NCBI RefSeq assembly: GCF_036174265.1
Contig: NZ_CP108055.1
Span: forward strand, 558,001-622,000
Direction of reading: 5' to 3'
DNA: 64,000 nucleotides
Source: Streptomyces sp. NBC_00285
GTDB lineage: Bacteria; Actinomycetota; Actinomycetes; Streptomycetales; Streptomycetaceae
Part shown: positions 36,109-42,938 of the stretch, piece after piece
Layout: each line of letters begins with the position of its first letter
Position numbering within the stretch: position 1 is the stretch's first letter
Translations under genes and position numbers: made by a program
The notes under the pieces: model-generated
The model's input: only the letters and a program-made list of their open reading frames with translations
Told to the model about the DNA's origin: nothing
Database searches by the model: none

Positions 36109-36609
36109 TCACCCTTGCGAGGGAGGCACCGGGAAGAGCAGGCAGCTACTGGTGGCGTGGGCAAGCAGCCGGTCCGTCCCGTCGACCAACCGCGCTTCAG
36201 CGAGCGCGGTTTGGCGGCCCTTGTTGACAATCGTGCCGATCGCACGGACCGTGCCCGTGTCCACGGTGATCCGTCGCAGGAACTTCACGGTCAGGTCGAG
36301 TGAGGTGTACGCCATGCCCTGCGGGAGGGTGGACTGGACAGCGCATCCCGCGGCCGAGTCGAGCAGGGTGGCGAAGATGCCGCCGTGGACACTGCCGATG
36401 GGGTTGTAGTGCTCCTCCCCCGGGGTCAGGGAGAAGACCGCCCTGCCCGGCTCCACCTCGTCCAGGGCGAAGTCGACGGCGTGGTTGATGGGCGGCCTCG
36501 GCAGACGCCCCGCCTGCAGTTCGCGCAGGAAGTCGATGCCGGCCATGCGTCCGGCCGCTTCCGCCAGAATCGCGGGATCGTCCCATTGATACGTACGCGT
36601 TCGTCCCAC
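36109..36609 (-). CDS. PaaI-like hotdog-fold thioesterase
   Basis: 166-residue acyl-CoA thioesterase of the PaaI/YdiI type. The hotdog core is seen in EEHYNPIGSVHGGIFATLLDSAAGCAV (two pieces: NPIGSVHGG and LLDSAAGCAV), the latter carrying the catalytic acidic residue, and YTSLDLTVKFLRRI. It probably hydrolyses aromatic or medium-chain acyl-CoAs. It starts with GTG at 36609 and is divergent from an HxlR regulator, its likely controller. Confidence 0.87.
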   Translation of the reverse strand: MGRTRTYQWDDPAILAEAAGRMAGIDFLRELQAGRLPRPPINHAVDFALDEVEPGRAVFSLTPGEEHYNPIGSVHGGIFATLLDSAAGCAVQSTLPQGMAYTSLDLTVKFLRRITVDTGTVRAIGTIVNKGRQTALAEARLVDGTDRLLAHATSSCLLFPVPPSQG

Positions 36610-36666
36610 GAGCGAGTGCCTTCCCGTCTGGCTTTTACAAGTGAAGCTAGCCGCGAGGTCAGCTCA

Positions 36667-36696
36667 CTGTCAATGGTGAAGCCAGGCCCCTACCAT
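36667..36696 (+). promoter_or_regulatory. Candidate leaderless promoter of the HxlR gene
   Basis: CTGTCA at 36667-36672 and TACCAT at 36691-36696 are spaced 18 bases apart. The -10 ends six bases before the ATG at 36703, so transcription would begin at the start codon. Confidence 0.4.
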
Positions 36697-36702
36697 GGCG
36701 GC

Positions 36703-37170
36703 ATGAAGTGGCTTGAGGCGAGCACGGAGAACTGCCCCGTCCAGCGCACGCTCGATGTGGTCGGAGAGAAGTGGACGTTGCTGATCCTGCGCGACGCCGT
36801 CAACGGAGTCCGCCGCTTCGACGACCTCCACCGCCACATCGGCCTGTCCGAGGCCGTGCTCAGCGATCGCCTGAGGAAACTGACCGCGGCCGGCATCCTG
36901 AAGGCGGTCCCCTACCAGGAGCCGGGCAGCCGCTCCCGAAACGAGTACCGCCTGACCCGCAAGGGCTGGGACCTGTGGCCGGTCCTCATGGCGCTGAGCC
37001 AGTGGGGCGAGCTCTACGCGGTCGGCCCCGAGGGTCCCGTACTGGACGTCCGCCACGCCGACTGCGACGCCCCGGTCCGCGTCGTCGTCGAGTGCTCCGA
37101 GGACCACACCGCCCTCACACCCGCAGACGTCACCGCCCGACTGGGACCAGGTGCCCGCCTTCGACCGTAG
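36703..37170 (+). CDS. HxlR-family winged-helix regulator
   Basis: 155-residue MarR-like regulator of the HxlR family. The diagnostic features are CPVQRTLDVVGEKWTLLILRD in two parts (CPVQRTLDVV and GEKWTLLILRDAVNG), RRFDDLHRHIGLSEAVLSDRL and the wing YRLTRKGWDLWPVL. HxlR proteins sense electrophiles or metabolites through the N-terminal Cys, here C9. The divergent thioesterase gene is the probable target. The ATG at 36703 is supported by a TAnnnT -10 just upstream; 36673 is an alternative. Confidence 0.88.
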   Translation: MKWLEASTENCPVQRTLDVVGEKWTLLILRDAVNGVRRFDDLHRHIGLSEAVLSDRLRKLTAAGILKAVPYQEPGSRSRNEYRLTRKGWDLWPVLMALSQWGELYAVGPEGPVLDVRHADCDAPVRVVVECSEDHTALTPADVTARLGPGARLRP

Positions 37171-37184
37171 GGCCCCGACGCTCG

Positions 37185-37560
37185 CAGCGCGGAATGAGGA
37201 CCTATCCGTTCGTCGGGCCCAGGTGGCGGCGACCGTCGCCCTCTGGTCGTCCGGCAGGAACTCGGGGCTCATGTCGGCGAGCCGGTGGTCCGTGTCCGTC
37301 GGCATGTCGCGGTAGGCGGCGGCCTTGCGGCCCGAGTCCACCATGTAGGCGGCCGCCTGGGACAGGGTCAGTGGCAGGCGGCCCAAACTGTCGGCGAGCG
37401 CGGCGAGTTGGTGCGTCGGCTCGCTGCGGCGATGGACGGCCAGCGCCTGCGTGAGATAGGCCAGCGCCTCGCCCTGACGGAACAGGCCGACGTCGATCAG
37501 GCGTCTGCCCTCACCGGCCAGGGCCGCGTCTCTACGGCGGGTGGTGACGGTCGTGCAGCC
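37185..37560 (-). pseudogene. Remnant of an NB-ARC/tetratricopeptide regulatory protein
   Basis: Read on the minus strand, codons from about 37550 to 37190 give VTTRRRDAALAGEGRRLIDV, then LFRQGEALAYLTQAL and LGRLPLTLSQAAAYMVDSG, and end RATVAATWARRTDRSS. This is the winged-helix part after the NB-ARC nucleotide site in large Streptomyces NB-ARC-TPR proteins. Both flanks, including the Walker motifs and all TPR repeats, are missing. The fragment is too short to be functional and marks a deletion next to the TetR gene. Confidence 0.6.
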
Positions 37561-37623
37561 GTGCGGACTGGGCGGCGGACACCATTCCTGCCCCCTTCCC
37601 GACCACCTGCCCCCGGCCCGCTA

Positions 37624-37663
37624 AAACCGATCGGTTTCTGATTCGTCCGCTTCGCGTTATCCT
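37624..37663 (+). promoter_or_regulatory. Palindromic operator and leaderless promoter of the TetR gene
   Basis: AAACCGATCGGTTT at 37624-37637 is a perfect 14-bp palindrome. TATCCT at 37658-37663 is a -10 ending six bases before the ATG at 37670. The palindrome overlaps the -35 position, the classic place for TetR self-repression. Confidence 0.65.
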
Positions 37664-37669
37664 CACGGT

Positions 37670-38239
37670 ATGACCACCCAAGTGAAGCCAAGCTCCAGAG
37701 AGCGCCTGCTGGAGGCAGCGGCCACACTCACCTACCGCGAAGGTGTCGGCATCGGCATCGAGGCGCTGTGCAAAGCGGCGGGAGTGTCGAAGCGCTCCAT
37801 GTACCAGTTGTTCGAGAGCAAGGACGAACTGCTCGCGACAAGCCTCAAGGAGCGTTCCGCCGCCTACACAGCCACGCTCCTTCCTGCGGCGGACGACGGC
37901 CGCTCACCACGCGAGCGCATCCTGCACGTCTTCGAGCAGGTGGAACTCCAGGCGGGAGAGCCCGATTTCCATGGCTGCCGATATCTCGCGGTGCAGATTG
38001 AGCTCAAGAACCAGGGCCACCCCGCCAGCCAGGTGGCGCACGGGATCAAGGCCAACCTGACGGCCTTCTTCCGCTCCGAGGCCGAACAGGGCGGCGCGAG
38101 CGACCCGGACCTGCTGGCCCGACAGCTCATCCTGGTCTTCGACGGCGCCAGCGCTCGCGCAGGCATCCACGCCGACACCCTGACCGGACTCATCATCCCC
38201 ACCGTCGTCATCCTGCTCGACGCGGCAGACGTGCGCTGA
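37670..38239 (+). CDS. TetR-family regulator
   Basis: 189-residue repressor. The HTH (SSRERLLEAAATLTYREGVG and SKRSMYQLFESKDELL) is typical, and the C-terminal half (HGCRYLAVQIELKNQGHPAS, LILVFDGASARAGI) matches the large group of TetR regulators of efflux or oxidoreductase genes. No ribosome-binding site precedes the ATG, but a -10 element does, suggesting a leaderless message. The usual divergent target gene is missing; its place is occupied by a degraded NB-ARC/TPR fragment. Confidence 0.87.
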   Translation: MTTQVKPSSRERLLEAAATLTYREGVGIGIEALCKAAGVSKRSMYQLFESKDELLATSLKERSAAYTATLLPAADDGRSPRERILHVFEQVELQAGEPDFHGCRYLAVQIELKNQGHPASQVAHGIKANLTAFFRSEAEQGGASDPDLLARQLILVFDGASARAGIHADTLTGLIIPTVVILLDAADVR

Positions 38240-38304
38240 GGCGTCGCCGTCTTCCCGCACAGGCTCGGCGACCGCGGCGCGCCCGGGGGCAATCCGCCCC
38301 ATGC

Positions 38305-38326
38305 GTCCGGGCCCCTTCACCCGGAC
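38305..38326 (-). terminator. Hairpin at the end of the carotenoid minus-strand genes
   Basis: GTCCGGG (38305-38311) pairs with CCCGGAC (38320-38326) around an 8-base loop and overlaps the last codons of the small minus-strand gene. It is placed to end the long minus-strand unit and the TetR transcript. Confidence 0.55.
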
Positions 38327-38562
38327 GAGCGCGCCTTCGCCCCGCCCTCCGCACGGCGCACCGTGACGGACAAGCTGAGTACGCCGAGCAGGACCCGGAA
38401 GGTGAACCGTGCGCGGGTGTGCCTGGTGGGAAGGTTGGCCAGTTCGGCGTGCCACTCCTGTCGCCATCGCGCCCGCCGCGAGGCGGGGAGCAGCAGGGCG
38501 AGCAGGCAGGTGGTGACGGCGAACGTCGGGGAAGCCGGCTGCAGAACGGCCGTGGACAGCAT
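38317..38562 (-). CDS. Small membrane protein, conserved Streptomyces type
   Basis: 81 residues. One hydrophobic segment near residues 12-27 is followed by RRARWRQEWHAELANLPTRH and another hydrophobic stretch. The EEWRAEL-like sequence with flanking arginines recurs in Streptomyces membrane proteins of unknown role. It starts 6 bases after the oxygenase gene stop, so it is probably the last gene of the minus-strand unit. A ribosome-binding site is not obvious, so this is a tentative gene. Confidence 0.5.
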   Translation of the reverse strand: MLSTAVLQPASPTFAVTTCLLALLLPASRRARWRQEWHAELANLPTRHTRARFTFRVLLGVLSLSVTVRRAEGGAKARSSG

Positions 38563-38568
38563 GGGGGT

Positions 38569-39441
38569 TCACGGCTGACGGCTTCCAGCCCCGCCGCGCG
38601 GGCCAGAAGTCATGGCCCAGCGAATGGTGCGGGTCAGGGCCCGGCCGGCGGGGCGTACGGCGAGGTCGTCCACGAGGGGCAGTCGCGGCAGCCACAGCAT
38701 GCCGCGGGCCCAGGAGGGCAGGAGAGCCACGGCGCCGGCGGCGAGACCGCCGTAGAACGGGCGTACCGCGAGGGGCAGTGGAGGCCGGAGGAGGAGGAAA
38801 CGGGCGGCGGCTCTGGCCTCCGGGGTGGCGTGCAGTTCGGGGCGGTAGGCGGTCAGGAGTTGCGACAGTTCGCGGCGGTTGCGGGGTGGCTCGATGACCC
38901 CCAGCGCCTCGGCGACGCGCGCGGTGTCGGCGACGTAGGCGTCGTAGCCGGCAGGGTCCAGCGGCCGGGCTCCGTAGCGTTCGTGGGCGCGCAGGAAGCT
39001 GTCCGTCTCGGCGGCGTGGACCCAGGCGAGCAGGTGCGGGTCGGCCGCGTGGTACGGCGTTCCGTCGGTGGTCGTCCCGCGGATGCGTTCGTGGATGGCG
39101 CGGACGTGGTCGACGGCCCGCTGGGCGTCCTGCGCGGTGCCGTAGGTCGTCACGGCGAGGAAGGTGCTGGTGCGCTGGAGGCGGCCCCACGGGTCGCCGC
39201 GGTAGCCCGAGTGGCCGGCCACCGCCGCCATGGCGAGCGGGTGCAGGGACTGCAGGAGAAGTGCGCCGATCCCGCCGATGAACATCGAGGCGTCGCCGTG
39301 GACCGTGCGGATCGGGTGGCCTCGTGCGAACCAGCGCGGGCCGGGGGTGTTGTGGATGCGGGCGTGGTTCGCCGCTCCGTCGGGGCCCGCGACGCGGCGG
39401 AACAGGGCCAGGCCCAACTGTTCGTGGACGGTCGTCAGCAT
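38569..39441 (-). CDS. MpaB/Lcp-family (DUF2236) oxygenase
   Basis: 290-residue member of the MpaB_Lcp family, which includes fungal MpaB (oxidative cleavage of a farnesyl chain) and the latex clearing protein Lcp (cleavage of polyisoprene); both use heme. Family hallmarks here are RTVHGDASMFIGGIGALLLQ, LHPLAMAAVAGHSGYR, ADPHLLAWVHAAETDSFL, where a heme-ligating His and an acidic residue are expected, and the proline-rich RPPLPLAVRPFYGG. It lies in the minus-strand carotenoid unit, so an isoprenoid or carotenoid substrate is an attractive inference. GAGAGGGGAGG precedes the ATG. Confidence 0.82.
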   Translation of the reverse strand: MLTTVHEQLGLALFRRVAGPDGAANHARIHNTPGPRWFARGHPIRTVHGDASMFIGGIGALLLQSLHPLAMAAVAGHSGYRGDPWGRLQRTSTFLAVTTYGTAQDAQRAVDHVRAIHERIRGTTTDGTPYHAADPHLLAWVHAAETDSFLRAHERYGARPLDPAGYDAYVADTARVAEALGVIEPPRNRRELSQLLTAYRPELHATPEARAAARFLLLRPPLPLAVRPFYGGLAAGAVALLPSWARGMLWLPRLPLVDDLAVRPAGRALTRTIRWAMTSGPRGGAGSRQP

Positions 39442-39495
39442 GAGCGGCCTCCCCTCTCCTGCTGCTTTCCAGTGTCCGCCCGCCGGCGTCGTGGG

Positions 39496-39984
39496 TCACC
39501 GGCCGGTGGGCGCATGCTGCGGATCACGGTCCGAGGCCGGCCACACGTAGGGCAGGTCCTCGGGTGCGTCGGGGAACACAGCGGCGTACGCCTCCGGTTC
39601 CTTGCGGACCAGTGCCGAGCGGTGGCTCTCGTGGAAGGCTTCGTCGCCGAGCCAGGGCGGCAGTTCGCCGGCGGCGGCCAGTTCCGGCTGGTCGCGCACC
39701 GGGGCGCCGGGCCGGTGTTCGGCCAGGCCGGCGACGAGGGAGGCGGCGCAGCTGTCCTGGTGTCCCTGTTCGCGCCAGACCCGGCAGATCTCCAGGCCGT
39801 ACCGTACGAGCGCCTCCTCGTACCCCGTCCACATCCGTACGGCCGGGTGTCGGCGCCAGCCGTATCCGGGGACGGTCAGGCCGCGCAGCACCTGCAAGGC
39901 CTCGACCCGCTGTTTGCCCAGCCGTCGCCGGTCCAGCAGCAGGGCCGTCTCCCGGAAGTCGGGGTGGGGCAGGAAGGTCTGCAT
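39496..39984 (-). CDS. MSMEG_6728-family protein (possible pyrimidine-dimer glycosylase relative)
   Basis: 162 residues if started at the ATG at 39984, giving the family's characteristic opening MQTFLPHPDF. It continues with LLDRRRLGKQRVEALQVLRG and GYGWRRHPAVRMWTGYEEALVRYG, typical of the actinobacterial MSMEG_6728 family. The LGKQRVE region recalls the Pyr_excise (T4 endonuclease V-like) fold that removes UV dimers; this relationship is my reading and should be tested. A GTG at 39999 is an alternative start. Sitting in a light-type carotenoid unit, a UV-repair role would fit. Confidence 0.75.
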   Translation of the reverse strand: MQTFLPHPDFRETALLLDRRRLGKQRVEALQVLRGLTVPGYGWRRHPAVRMWTGYEEALVRYGLEICRVWREQGHQDSCAASLVAGLAEHRPGAPVRDQPELAAAGELPPWLGDEAFHESHRSALVRKEPEAYAAVFPDAPEDLPYVWPASDRDPQHAPTGR

Positions 39985-39998
39985 GGCTGACCTGCTCA

Positions 39999-40190
39999 CT
40001 ACTCGTGCGGTGCGCGGGCCGCACGGTCGGCGAGGCCTCCTGCGCGGGCGGCCTTCTCGTGGCCGAGCAGCGCGACCCGGGCGCCGCGGCGGGCGATCTC
40101 GCGGGCCATGGCAGCGCCCAGGCCGCGGGCGGCTCCGGTGACGGCGACCGTCCGGTCGGCGAGCGGGCTGCTGCTGCTCACGAGGGGCAT
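39999..40190 (-). pseudogene. Truncated short-chain dehydrogenase
   Basis: 63 codons that encode only the first Rossmann turn of an SDR (ADRTVAVTGAARGLGAAMAREIARRG) and then stop at a TAG. It has a good ribosome-binding site (AAAGGA) and a normal start, but the catalytic Ser, Tyr and Lys and most of the fold are missing. The stop is immediately followed by the MSMEG_6728-type gene, suggesting that a deletion joined the two. A tiny functional protein cannot be excluded. Confidence 0.65.
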
Positions 40191-40255
40191 TTCCTTTCCG
40201 TCGGAACGCGCGTCCTGTCGGGGACTTCCGTGCGGACGTGGTGTTCGGATGCGCC

Positions 40256-40726
40256 TCAGGTCCTGGGGGCCGGCGGGCGCGCGGTGTGGTCGGGGTGGCC
40301 GGGGGTGCGGCGCTCTTCCTTCATTTCCGCCTCGTACAGGTGGTCGCGGCCCTGCGCGAGAGCCTCCACCGCACTGGTCTCCAACTGCTGGAAGGGCCGG
40401 TAGTAGGTGGCGTTGTACGCCTCGATGATCTGGAACGTCCAGTGCCCGGGGATGACGTTGCGTCCGAGGATCTCCGCGCGGACCTTCTCGGCCCATTCGG
40501 GGTGACCGGCCTCGCGCAGCAACCGGACGGCTCGGTCCAGCTCCAGGTCGGCGCCTCCGGTCAGCTGGTGGAACGCGTACAGACTTCCTCGGGCCCGCTC
40601 GGTCGTCTCCAGGGCCTTGGACAGCGCACCGAGGGCCTCGACGGTCTTGTCGTCGACGCCGGGCGGTCGCCGGTGGTCACGGTCGGGGCCCTCTGGGCTG
40701 TCGTGGGCTTCCTGGAGGTGGTTCAC
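40256..40726 (-). CDS. Uncharacterised helical protein in the carotenoid unit
   Basis: 156-residue soluble, mostly helical protein (VEALGALSKALETTERARGS, LDRAVRLLREAGHPEWAEKV, FQIIEAYNATYYRPFQQLE). I recognise it only as a type found beside Streptomyces carotenoid genes; no domain can be named. GTG start at 40726 with AAGGAG upstream, 15 bases after the stop of the CrtI-like oxidase gene, so it is in the same transcription unit. It might be a small accessory or regulatory partner. Confidence 0.75.
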   Translation of the reverse strand: MNHLQEAHDSPEGPDRDHRRPPGVDDKTVEALGALSKALETTERARGSLYAFHQLTGGADLELDRAVRLLREAGHPEWAEKVRAEILGRNVIPGHWTFQIIEAYNATYYRPFQQLETSAVEALAQGRDHLYEAEMKEERRTPGHPDHTARPPAPRT

Positions 40727-40741
40727 GGGTGCTCCTTGACG

Positions 40742-42361
40742 TCAGCGGCTGGTTCCGGCGCGGTCGCGGCGGGTCAGCAGCCGTTGGGCGCGGGCCAGGC
40801 CCGGTGGCCGGTGGCGGTGCAGTACGGCCCGGGCGGCGTTGGCGCCTGGTGCGCCGTGGACGCCGCCGCCCGGGTGGGCCCCGGCGGAGGCCAGGAAGAG
40901 GCCGGGGACGGCGGTCTCGGGGCGGCCGGTGCCGGGGGCCGGGCGGAAGACGAGCTGCTGGTGTATCGCGGTGGTACCCCCGTTGATGGCGCCGCCGTGC
41001 AGATTGGCGTCGAGGGACTCCAGCGTCGGGGGCGCCAGGATGCGGCGGGCGCGGACCAGGGAGCGGAAGCCGGGCGCGAAGCGTTCCACCTGGCGTTCGA
41101 CCCGGTCGGCCATGAGTTCCTGGTCCTTCGTGTCCCAGCGGCCGGTGATGCCCTCGTCGCCGGCGTCGGCGCCGATCTCGTGGGGGACGTGGGTGTAGGC
41201 CCAGGTCGATTCGGTGCCCCGGGGGGAGCGGGTGGCGTCGGCGGTGGTCATCTGGCCGAACAGCAGGAAGGGCCGGTCGGGGACCTCCCGCATGGCGATC
41301 TGTGCGGCGAAGCGGGTGAGCTCGTCCACTCCGTCGGCCAGGTGCACGGTGCCCGCCCGGGACGCCGGTTCCGCCTGCCACGGCACGGGGCCGTCCAGCG
41401 CCCAGTCCACCTTGAAGGTGGCGAAGTCCCACTGGAACCGGCGCAGGTCCTCCTGGAGCTGGGCGGGCAGATGCTCGGGGTCGAGGAGGTCGCCGTACAG
41501 GGCGGGCACCGACACGTCCGCCAGCACCGCGCGGCGCGCCACCACCGCGTCACCGGCGGCCGTGCGCACGCCGACGGCCCGCCCGCCGCGGACGACGATC
41601 CGCTCGACGCGCTGCCCGCAGCGGATCAGACCGCCCTTGGCCTCCAGGCGTCGGGTCAGGGCGTCGGTCAGGGCGCCGGAGCCGCCGACGGGGACGGGGA
41701 AGCCGTACGTCTGTCCCAGCATGGCCATCAGCCAGCCGAAGCCGCCGCTGCCCGCCGACTCGGGGGCGAGGTCGGCGTGCAGGGCGTTTCCGGCCAGCAG
41801 CAGTCGGCCGCCCTGGCCGTGGAACTCCTCCTCGCCCATGCGCCGGACCGGCAGGACCAGGGTGCGGGCCATGCGCAGTCCGCCCGCGGCCCGCAGCCGC
41901 CTCGCCAGCCGGGCCGTCGCGCGGACCGGCGGGAAGGGGGTGAACAGGGCGTCCACGATGTCGGGGCGCAGGGACTCCCATACGTCGTGCAGTCGCCGCC
42001 AGGCCGCCCCGTCGCCCCATGCGAAGGCGTCGAGGGACGCGGCGGTCGTGTCGATGTCGCGGTCCAGGAGGGCGCAGCTGCCGTCGGTGAGCGGGTGCGC
42101 GAGCACGCTGGGTGCGTGGCTCCACCGCAGCCCGTACCGGTCCAGGCGCAGCCCGGCCAGGATCGGGGAGGCGGCCGCGAGCGGGTAGAAGGCGCTGAAG
42201 AGGTCGCTGACGTAGGCCGGATCCACTCCGTGGTCGTGGCGGACCGCGCCACCCGACTCCGGCTGCTCCTCCAGTACCTCGACACTCCACCCGGCGTCCG
42301 CGAGCAGGTTGGCGGCGACCAGGCCGTTGGGGCCCGCTCCGATCACCACGGCATCAGGCAT
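40742..42361 (-). CDS. Second CrtI-like FAD-dependent oxidoreductase
   Basis: 539-residue flavoprotein of the phytoene-desaturase superfamily. The FAD motif is VVIGAGPNGLVAANLLADAG at residues 5-24; the C-terminal FAD contact is GGGVHGAPGANAARAVL. It is distinct from CrtI of this locus and from CrtU, and resembles the NAD(P)/FAD oxidoreductases often named phytoene-desaturase family. The start at 42361 overlaps the SRPBCC gene end by 8 bases. It might introduce further unsaturation or oxidise a ring or end group; the substrate is not known. Confidence 0.83.
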   Translation of the reverse strand: MPDAVVIGAGPNGLVAANLLADAGWSVEVLEEQPESGGAVRHDHGVDPAYVSDLFSAFYPLAAASPILAGLRLDRYGLRWSHAPSVLAHPLTDGSCALLDRDIDTTAASLDAFAWGDGAAWRRLHDVWESLRPDIVDALFTPFPPVRATARLARRLRAAGGLRMARTLVLPVRRMGEEEFHGQGGRLLLAGNALHADLAPESAGSGGFGWLMAMLGQTYGFPVPVGGSGALTDALTRRLEAKGGLIRCGQRVERIVVRGGRAVGVRTAAGDAVVARRAVLADVSVPALYGDLLDPEHLPAQLQEDLRRFQWDFATFKVDWALDGPVPWQAEPASRAGTVHLADGVDELTRFAAQIAMREVPDRPFLLFGQMTTADATRSPRGTESTWAYTHVPHEIGADAGDEGITGRWDTKDQELMADRVERQVERFAPGFRSLVRARRILAPPTLESLDANLHGGAINGGTTAIHQQLVFRPAPGTGRPETAVPGLFLASAGAHPGGGVHGAPGANAARAVLHRHRPPGLARAQRLLTRRDRAGTSR

Positions 42362-42842
42362 GCCCGACTCCCGCCACGCCTCGCGCCGACGCCTGTCGGG
42401 GAGCCTCACGTACCTCGTTCTCGCACAGCCGGGCGAGACGGGCCAGCATGGTGCGGTGGCGCAGCTGGATCAGCGCGTCGAAGCCGACGTTGTGCAGTCG
42501 GCCGCCCGCGCCCTGAAGGGGGTGCTCGTCCACGATCACCAGGCAGTGCTCGCCCCACGGCCGCAGTTCGATCGCGATGCGCGCGGTGCCCAGCGGTCCG
42601 GCGTGGGCCTCCAGTTCCAGGTCCACGCCTTCCTCGCAGCGGCGTACGACCGTCTCGTTGACCAGCTTCAGCGGGCCGATCGCGACCTGGAAGCGGATCG
42701 CCGCGTCCTTGTGCGGCCACTGCCCGCGGACCGGCTCGGACTCGGAGGTTCCCACCACCCACTCCGCGTAGCGGTGGCCGTCGGCGAGGACGTCCCACAC
42801 GGCGCTCGGGCTGACTTTGATCAGACGATGGCGAACGGCCAC
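42354..42842 (-). CDS. SRPBCC-fold (START-like) protein
   Basis: 162-residue lipid-binding-fold protein. The GTG at 42842 with GGAGG at ideal spacing decides the start; the longer frame overlaps nothing useful. Typical features are VRHRLIKVSPSAVWDVLADG, YAEWVVGTSESEPV, and a C-terminal helix. The fold has a hydrophobic cavity and could bind carotenoids or pass intermediates between CrtU and the adjacent oxidase. It overlaps the downstream oxidase gene by 8 bases. Confidence 0.82.
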   Translation of the reverse strand: MAVRHRLIKVSPSAVWDVLADGHRYAEWVVGTSESEPVRGQWPHKDAAIRFQVAIGPLKLVNETVVRRCEEGVDLELEAHAGPLGTARIAIELRPWGEHCLVIVDEHPLQGAGGRLHNVGFDALIQLRHRTMLARLARLCENEVREAPRQASARGVAGVGHA

Positions 42843-42938
42843 GGATACCTCCAAAGGACTGCCTGGACCGGGTTGCCCGTCGGCCGTGCCCCGAGTGCCC
42901 GAGGCTGACCGGTCCAACCAGCACCCTCCGGGACCGGA

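Larger units (their letters stand above)
37171..37669. other. Gap holding gene debris and the TetR promoter
   Basis: About 500 bases between two plus-strand regulators, filled by the NB-ARC/TPR remnant and, at its right end, the palindrome and -10 of the TetR gene. Confidence 0.5.
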
